In this document: piece after piece, positions 57,390-64,000 of the stretch
Numbering within the stretch: the stretch's first letter is position 1
Layout: each line of letters starts with the position of its first letter
DNA from: Symsagittifera roscoffensis
Taxonomy: Eukaryota; Xenacoelomorpha; Acoela; Convolutidae
Direction of reading: 5' to 3'
NCBI RefSeq assembly: GCF_963678635.1
Contig: NC_087064.1
Coordinates: 1,705,688-1,769,687, forward strand
DNA length: 64,000 nucleotides
Program-made: the position numbers and the translations under genes
Notes under the pieces: model-generated
The model's input: only the letters and a program-made list of their open reading frames with translations
Databases searched by the model: none
What the model was told of the DNA's origin: nothing

Positions 57390-58357
57390 TAATATTTCAA
57401 CTTATGTCATTGTAATACTACAGAACGAATAGAGATGAAGGGGCCTTACGAATCCGAATCCCTTGCTTTTCCCCGTCTCCTTGTCGAAGATGACAGCTGC
57501 CTCCTCTATCTCTCCGAACTGCTCGAAGTGTTTCTTCAGAGTGTCCGTTGTCGTGCTCCACGGAAGACCCCCCACGAACAACTTCCGCAGCTTCAGTTCC
57601 TCTCCTGGTTAAAACAGACCAACGCTTTAAAGCTTCAAATAGCATCTTAAAACCAAACAGAACAAGAAAAAAGTCAACTCTCGCAGCTAATAATGATAAA
57701 AATCACAATAATATTCATAATAATAATTTATTTTCAGCTTACAAATAAACAGATACAATTTTTTCTACATTTTGTAACTATCTCAAGCCTGAGAGAAAGT
57801 CATTGGACCAGTGGTCCGTTTTTAAACGAAACAAAAATAAGTGAAAATAAAGTTAGGGTAATCATAATAATTTGATATAAACACTAAGCCTACCCTTTAA
57901 TTTTCTTTGTAAAAGCTCAGAAACAAAATTTTCCGAAAGCAGGAAAATGACCCCGTTTAACTAAAAAACCATTGAAACCTGCAAAAGCAATTCGAAGTTG
58001 TAAATTTATAGAATTGATTAACTCATTGGCGTTGAATTGCTACGCCAGTATCATAACAGTACTTGTTTTTTAAAAACAGATCTTCATATTTAAATATCAA
58101 AGAATAGTCACTGAGTTATGAAGGAGCGAATTTGGCAATTCAAACATTTCAGATGGTTGAGCCAATTTGCAAGAGTAAGGACCGATCTTAGGTTGTAGAT
58201 TAAACGTCCCTCATTTGTTAAATAAAAAAGCATTATCGTTTAAGGATTCGGGATTCTAGACAATATTACCTGGAGTGGGTGAATCGGACAGACTCGGAAT
58301 GTAGCCGAGAGACGAGAGAGAGTTCGTGCTAGTCGATAGAGAACTCGTGGAAACCAT
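53729..58357 (-). CDS. RBM24/RBM38 (SUP-12) family RNA-binding protein, 5 exons
   Basis: Exons, leftward: 58357-58270, 57604-57450, 57179-57050, 55092-55002 and 54278-53729. They join in phase to 337 residues, all GT-AG. The ATG at 58357 starts [20 protein letters not shown]. One RRM spans about 37-112: RNP2 LFVGGLP (38-44), [24 protein letters not shown]1 KGFGFV (77-82) across the second splice junction, then [20 protein letters not shown], the signature of the RBM24/38/SUP-12 group. The tail is Gln/His/Ala/Met-rich ([20 protein letters not shown]). Family role: GU-rich RNA binding, muscle splicing and mRNA stability. TTTATT at 53715 and 53525 are possible poly(A) signals read on the - strand. 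The residue count and RRM are firm; an extra skipped exon in the 1.96-kb intron 3 cannot be excluded. Confidence 0.94.
54361..54779. mobile_element. Non-autonomous hAT-like element (MITE) in RBM24/38 intron 4
   Basis: Terminal inverted repeats CAGGGGCGGAT and ATCCGCCCCTG bound a 419-bp element. The flanks are a perfect 8-bp target duplication CATGCATA (54353-54360 and 54780-54787). The 8-bp TSD and the CAGGGGCGGAT terminus are typical of hAT transposons. There is no transposase frame. It lies between exons 4 and 5 of the RNA-binding gene. Confidence 0.93.
54819..54856. promoter_or_regulatory. Duplicated intronic element, copy in RBM24/38 intron 4
   Basis: CATGTTTTAAAAAGAGCAGG followed by TGAGTCCACAAATGGGCAA is nearly identical to 56371-56406 in intron 3. 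It contains CAGGTGAGT, a perfect donor on the + strand, which is antisense to the gene. Could be a small repeat or a conserved regulatory element. Confidence 0.5.
56009..56158. repeat. Homopolymer runs (T11-G10 and C21)
   Basis: A T run at 56009-56019 passes into ten G at 56020-56029, and a 21-base C run lies at 56138-56158, all in intron 3 of the RNA-binding gene. The G and C runs could pair in a hairpin. Run lengths may be sequencing-limited. Confidence 0.85.
56371..56406. promoter_or_regulatory. Duplicated intronic element, copy in RBM24/38 intron 3
   Basis: CATGTTTTAAACAGCAGGTG followed by AGTCCACAAATGTGCAA matches 54819-54856, with one short gap and a few changes. The two copies are about 1.55 kb apart in the same gene, and similarity stops at their edges. 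Confidence 0.5.
57355..57388. repeat. (GA)n microsatellite
   Basis: Seventeen uninterrupted GA units in intron 2 of the RNA-binding gene, about 60 bp from the exon 2 donor. Confidence 0.95.
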
Positions 58358-60785
58358 GTTTAAACTCAGCGTTTCTTCGTTTTTTTTCTGATCAAAGTTG
58401 TCAGATCAGAAATTCGGCTCAAATAAAGAAAAACAAAACTGATTTAATATTTTTGGCTAAGAGTTGCAATCGATCGCTCCTGATATGAACAATAATAGCT
58501 GTATCAAATTATTTTCAAAGTCTGAGAAAATATAAAAAACTAATTGCATCAATTTTCCAGATGAATATATTAGCTTAGATTAGGCTTGCTGAAAATAAGT
58601 TGGTGTATTTTTTGTGTAGAACAGAAACCAAGTTTCAGATTTTTGGTTTTGTTTCTGTAATGAAGCTTTTATTACACACTCAAAATGGCTCAAGACGCGT
58701 TACAAGTCTGTAAGACGAGACTTGGCTGAAAAATCTTTTAATTGAGAATATATGAACAGTTTTGGTGTATTTTGCTGGTCCGAATGATGAGCAAGTACTT
58801 TGTACTGTGATTTAAAGTACTGCAAAAATGGTTTATGAAGAGTAGTTAATAATTGAGAAGGTAAACAGATGAATCTCGAAAAATGCTCGCAACTAAAAAG
58901 ATTTTTCAACTGGTTTTAAAGCGAAAGAGCGAAAAAGCCTCTCATTTATAATTAGAAAAAGCAGATGCCACAAAAAAAGTACGAAAAATGGAAACAAATC
59001 GAAACCGAAATGCAGGTGGGATAATGAATAAATTATTGAGAAAATAAAAAAACAATAAACAGCGGAAAAGTAAAACGAAATAGAATTGAAATTAACTGTT
59101 CAATATTTTAGTATGGACTATAAATTTCACTTTTTATCATTTTCTTATATATCCGAAATATCAAGATACTATGGCCAATATTTAATGGAAAGTGAGCTGA
59201 CCAGAATTCATTTGGCGGTTTACAAAATCCCAAAGTTAACAGCAGTTTAATTAAAAAGGACCCTCAAATCTGGGAATTATGAATGCTCTAAACTAGCCAA
59301 TACTACGTAGAGGTAAACAGCATGCTGGCTCGTTTGATCATTGCTTTAATATAGTTTCGATTTTCCAAGTTTCGGACTAAATTACTCGAGTTTTTCGGGC
59401 GCGAGTTTTGTTAAAAGGGTCACTTTTAGACCGGGCTAAACTTGATAGATCTGAGTTTACAATACTTTATAAACAAGCTCACTTTACTAGTTGGGAAAAT
59501 GACATTTATGAAAGGGCGCTGGTAAACATGGGAATGGAAAGAACTAGGAATAAGTTTATTAGTAATGCAAGCTAGGTTTTAGCAGCCACTAAACTGGAAC
59601 TATTACCACAAAAAACACCACCTCCGAAGCGCCATGTTTTAAAGACCACGATTGCGAATAAAAGAAACCATTCTAAGAGTATTTGTGCTATTCTATGAGA
59701 AGTTTAGCTAGAAAATGTATAAAATAATCAAAGGTAAAACACGTTTTCGAAACAAGATCCAATCGCCAAGAAACTCTTGCAAGTTTGGGTTAGTTTAATT
59801 CCCAGCTTCGTCAAAAGAGTCCGGGGATTCCAAGCGAACATGTGAAGTATAAAGAAACAGGGGATTTAAGCGTCATGGCCCTCAGGGTAGTCCTCGTGAC
59901 TAGCGCTGCTATTACCTCGCTTGGACTTCACAATTTCTCTCGTTTTTGTAATTTCGTCATTTCAATCTAGTTTCCCAGTTTTGGTGTTTTTGAGTACAAA
60001 CTGAACAACTTTGTTCTAGAGTTTCCCGCTGTTCAACTCATGTTTCGCACAGCAATCAATTCGATTTACAGGTAACTCGAGATATGCTGGGCAACCTAAA
60101 ATTTGAAATAAAATTCATGAAAATAATTGAAAGCCTTTTAGAGTAATTTGAAAGTACCTTAAAAATTAGGCAAAAAAGGAAACAAAATTCAGCTAAGGCA
60201 AAAGAAATTATCAAATAATTGAATTGAAACTGAAAATACAGGCCGGCGTTGCTTTTAAATTTTCAGATCAGAATTAATTAATACACAAAAAATTGGTGGG
60301 ATGCTTGCCAATGGATTTTTTAAAACGGTTAACAGCAAGTACTTGAATGATGAGGAAGAAAAGGAATATGAAAAAGTGATAAAAATGCGGGCTAAATTGG
60401 GCTGAAAATGCCTTTGAGTTATGCAGACCATTCTTTTCTTCTCTTTTTGCGGCTATTAGTGCTGAAGTTGGGGGAGGACTCAATTCGAAGTGATTTTTGA
60501 GTATAGTTGCTTCCAGATAGAAAGGCAAGAGGGAGGATGCGTTTATAACAAAGCCAATCAGTCAGAATTACATCCTTTGTTTAACCAGATTATTAAATCA
60601 GAGCAGCACTTAAATGGAGACCTTCTTTGCCCAAGTTAAGAGTTCTTAGTGCTTCAGAAAAGTAGATGTTTGACTTCGCAAACTAGTAGTTGATTTGGAA
60701 AAAGTCTCTTACCATTATTGGCCAGGTTTTTGAACAAAAACGCCAACAATCAACAAAGACTAGACAATACTTTTTGGTTTTAATT
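58358..60785. other. Upstream region of RBM24/38; no gene recognised
   Basis: This contains the 5' UTR and presumably the promoter of the - strand gene, but no TATA box or CpG-rich block stands out. The sequence TTGAATTGCTACGCCAG at about 58034 also occurs at about 734, so it may be part of a dispersed repeat. No coding frame with domain motifs. Confidence 0.45.
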
Positions 60786-60789
60786 CTCC

Positions 60790-60905
60790 GAACAGTCGCG
60801 GATGTAGAATTTTGTCAAGGGAGGAGGGTTTAAAAAAGTTAACATAGTTTTTTTTAAGGTCGACCGAGTTGATTTTTCCCGCTTTCTTTGCACTACTAGA
60901 AAACT
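60790..60905. mobile_element. Fragment of the hAT-like MITE, inverted
   Basis: CGCGGATGTAGAATTTTGTC, then AAGGGAGGAGGGTTT, TTTTTTAAGGTCGACC and TTGATTTTTC follow the reverse complement of the right half of the element at 54361-54779. The rest is missing. Confidence 0.65.
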
Positions 60906-62040
60906 CCTTTTTCTCAAAAAACAATTTGCCTCCCTAGCAAATTTATAGGAATGCCAAATACCTCTTGTGATCACGTTTGGAAGGTTTTAACAGAAAATAG
61001 CGTTTTAACAAAAATGAATGTCGTGGAACTAACAAAAGGGTCTCTTCAAATGAACATCCACAATATCCATGTTAACTGTGCAAGATCTTCTGTCACGCGA
61101 CATATAAATTGCAATTGTTATTCTTCAAGCAATGACATGAACCCATGTTTGCCGTTTTCTCTATAACTAATAGAGTTTTAAGGTTGCAGTTTTTAGTTAT
61201 AATGGATCAAACAAATTTTAAGAATAAAGCCGATTAAAAACTGTAAAAAGTTGTTTCCAGGCGTTTTTTGGCCCTTTAATCAGAGGGAGTCAGATAGATA
61301 TTCTAAATGCCAAATGATACCAAAAAACTACTCAGCTACGAAATAAATTTGACTCAGATTTCGGAATTTTAATAAGCAAATTACTGATTTTTCATTCATC
61401 TTCTGTATAAAAGCATATTAAAATATTTATTTTCATGTGATAAAAACTTACATGAGGATATAGCTTAGATCTTTAGCTGTCTAGAGCTGTCTAGTTGAAA
61501 GTTTCAAACTGCTTCTCATGTTTACGGGTACACTTTGGCACTAAGAACACCTCTCTGACGCCCTTTTGATTAAATTGCCAATTGACGCCTTGCAAAAAAA
61601 TTTAGCGGTTTTTTGTTCAGACATATTCTCAAAAACAGTTTCATTCATCAAATGTTACATATTCTAACCTTAATCTCTGCTAACAGTAGAGAAAACAATT
61701 TCTGTTCATTCATTGCTTGATTACTAAAAGTTGCATTTTCTATATCCTGTGACTGTACAACTCCATTATATAACAACAACAATCTCCTTATTGTGATTGT
61801 ACATTTTCAACAATTTTTAAGACAATTTTTTTGTTCTTCAGTGACCCAAGCCATTTTTCTCTGTTACGAGGCCTAAGTTAATTTTGGACCGGCATATTTT
61901 TGATATGATTTGATGCATGAAAAGTTAATTTTTGGTAGCAAAAGAAAAAGACTCAATCTTTGTTTTAGAAGAGTCTACATATAATCTACAATCTACAAGT
62001 TAGGAAATATCTAAAAAAACAAACGGGTTGGTGGCGGTAT
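60906..62040. other. No feature recognised
   Basis: No domain-bearing reading frame, repeat array or RNA gene seen on either strand. Confidence 0.5.
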
Positions 62041-63790
62041 CTGGTGATAAGAGAATTGAGTTATTGCCATGAAAAAATGCACATATGCAGCACAATCAAC
62101 CCATTTACTAAAATCAGGTCAGTTTGCAGACCTGAGCGTTTGAGTGATTCAGTTTTTCTAAAAACTGAAGAAAAAAACCTTGAAAAAAGAACTACTAGTC
62201 TTGAACAAAGGGATGAAGTTACAGATGGGTTATATGCAAGATTGCGCTCAACTGGTTGTCAGCCGGCACGACTTTAAGCTGAAGTACGTGAAAATGATAC
62301 ACTACTGTGACATGTACTCTCTCTCCTTGGAAGTTCTTCTGAGAAACTGAATAAAACATTAGCCAGATAATTTGATTAAATCGAAGGTGCAATCATCATT
62401 GAGACCAACACTGAAGCAGCTTGGGATATAATAGAGAAAACCAAATTAGACTCTGAAGGGAGTATCAGCTCCTTGTACGTGAAAAGCCTGTACACCACAA
62501 TTGTTCCACTTGGGGAGGACCAGGAAATCGCCCGTGAAAAAAAATATTAGACAGGGTGAGCCACCTCATGTGCGAAGAAGTACAATCAAACGCTTTTGGT
62601 ACTTGGCTGTTAGTAATGTCTTTCTTAAAAACTTTGCGCAGAAGGATCGATTGGCCATGATTGCATCCTTGGCAGTCATTCTGCCAGACTTTTGGTTGAA
62701 ACACTATGAGAAAATTCTGGCTACGGACATGCCTCAAAAAATTGATATGCTAGAAAACATGAACGGAAAAAGCCCAAATAGCAGGGCTATATCCAGAACC
62801 AATTTAGGATTGTTGGAAATGATATCATAAAAATCTTGGATGAGGAAAATAAAGGCATATTAGAAAAATTTTGGTTCTGCATGTTGTGCAATGAGAGGCG
62901 TGAATGTGAGCTGACCCTAACAGGTTAGAAGCTTTTCCTAGGATAAATAGACGAGATAGTGAGGACTGTAAAAGGCTACTCGAGCGTGTTATTGCATACG
63001 GCCATCAAATTGCACCCCAGTTTACACTTCACAGTTGAAACAACTATTGAGAAAAAAGATTTTGCTTTCATAGAAATAAATATGATTGTAGATGGCAACA
63101 AGCAGGTTAAATGTGGGATGTGCCAAAAACCAACGTCACTCTTCTTTATCTCAGAAAATTTGCACAACTGCATCATAAGAGAAAAATTGCAGAGGGTAAG
63201 TTGCGCAGGGTTTTTAGGAGCACATCTACATGGGAGCTTTGACCCTAAACACTGTTGATCAACAGACAGCGATGGAAGGAAAATCGGTATCCAGAAGGTT
63301 GATCATCCAACGTTGAGCCGGGAACACTAAGCTAAACTCTTGGGGCATAATCAAGACCAACTAAGAGCAAACCTCGGCAACAAATGACAAGTGAGACGAG
63401 AAGCGCCCAATGCTCATGCTTCAACAACGGAAAAATCAGAGCCAATTGTTAGCAAACAAGGTGCGCAAAATCATCAATGTAAAATTGGTATCTGAGACCC
63501 AGAAATTGAAAACCACTCCCTCTTCACTTAAGTCGTCATTTTTGCGTATTCTTAAATCCAATGTGATCCACAAACTATTTTGCTCTGCATGTAATTCCAC
63601 CTATGTTTGACAAACTGTTCGACATTTGGCCACAAGGATTGAGGAATATAAGAAAACGGACACGCTTGTAAGAATACATTTATGTCACCATGGGGAGAAA
63701 GCTACCACTAAAAAATTGAGTTCAGAAAAAAGATTAAAAATGAAGGTAAACGACGTCGTTGGCGTTTTGAACTGATATTAGAAAGGAAAT
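62041..63790 (+). mobile_element. Penelope-like element: RT plus GIY-YIG endonuclease, dead
   Basis: The + strand, with frame changes, gives LYARLRSTGCQPARL (62232-62276), LSLPGSSSEKLNK, GAIIETNTEAAWDIIEKT, then SISSLYVKSLYTTIVPL in place of the family's SLDVKSLYTNVPL (motif A Asp is Tyr). KDRLAMIASLAVILPDFWLK follows (family DGLAMGASLAVILANLWLK). Near 62945-62965 stands IDEIVRT where a VDDI-type catalytic motif is expected. The thumb-like LHPSLHFTVETTIEK and NKQVKCGMCQKPT follow. Near 63540-63660, VIHKLFCSACNSTYV, then a TGA in place of Gly, and QTVRHLATRIEEYKKTD form the GIY-YIG nuclease. Domain order RT then GIY-YIG is diagnostic for Penelope-like elements. Many lesions; inactive. Confidence 0.85.
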
Positions 63791-64000
63791 TTGGAGAATA
63801 AAAAATTATTTTTAAAACTTTGATTTGGACACGCATGATTTTTTTCGTAACAATTTTTTTGATGTATTTGAAACGCGCGAAGGGCAGTACGGTGATTTTT
63901 GCTTGTCAGAACAAGACGAGATATTGCACTAAGAAGACACGAAATTACCACTTACAATCGACTGATTATTGAAGCAAAGAAGCCGTACGAGTTGTAATTT
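63791..64000. other. No feature recognised at right edge
   Basis: Short AT-rich tail after the Penelope-like element; nothing supportable. Confidence 0.4.

Overview
The window is animal nuclear DNA: AT-rich by eye, with spliced genes (GT-AG introns), long interrupted intergenic stretches and many decayed transposable elements. LINE, Ty3/gypsy-env, Penelope-like and hAT-type elements together fit an invertebrate; I cannot name the species from sequence alone. There is no operon structure, no rRNA and no CRISPR array.

Two host genes can be reconstructed with consistent splice phases. (1) On the + strand, seven coding exons between 10775 and 18576 encode a 665-residue PABIR/FAM122-family protein, an inhibitor of PP2A-B55 in vertebrates. 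The B55-binding helix motif, a 14-3-3 type site and the RRSQSP block are conserved, with a long unfamiliar N-terminal extension. (2) On the - strand, five exons between 58357 and 53729 encode a 337-residue RBM24/RBM38/SUP-12 RNA-binding protein with one RRM and a Gln/His/Ala-rich tail. A third gene is seen only as its last exon (33454 to 31821, - strand): 55 copies of a nine-residue Ser-Gly unit, possibly a proteoglycan core. A ubiquitin-specific protease fragment at 23.4-24.1 kb looks broken.

Layout: 0-7.7 kb holds three decayed LINE fragments (two on -, one on +; one has an SGNH-esterase ORF1). 8.7-9.3 kb has two weak candidate exons. 10.8-18.6 kb is the PABIR gene, whose 4.8-kb intron and flanks carry an interspersed repeat family of about 300 bp. 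21.2-27.6 kb is repeat-rich: a tandem duplication, a TTTA tract, the USP fragment, a minisatellite of about 76 bp and a degenerate satellite. 27.6-31.4 kb is nearly featureless. 31.4-33.5 kb has an odd A-B-A'-B' inverted duplication and the Ser-Gly exon. 36.7-51.65 kb is a - strand env-containing Ty3/gypsy-type element: gag, protease, two tandem RT-RNase H modules, integrase, env-like ORFs, then an unfamiliar 3' ORF. It is riddled with stops and frameshifts, has lost catalytic residues, and lacks a recognisable 5' LTR. 53.1-58.4 kb is the RBM24/38 gene with a non-autonomous hAT-like insertion that still has a perfect 8-bp target duplication. 62.0-63.8 kb is a dead Penelope-like element.

The most useful second looks are the chimeric retroelement with two diverged RT modules, the 55-unit Ser-Gly exon with its 540-bp superperiod, the A-B-A'-B' structure beside it, the palindromic block in the retroelement 3' ORF, and the paired intronic element in the RBM24/38 gene.
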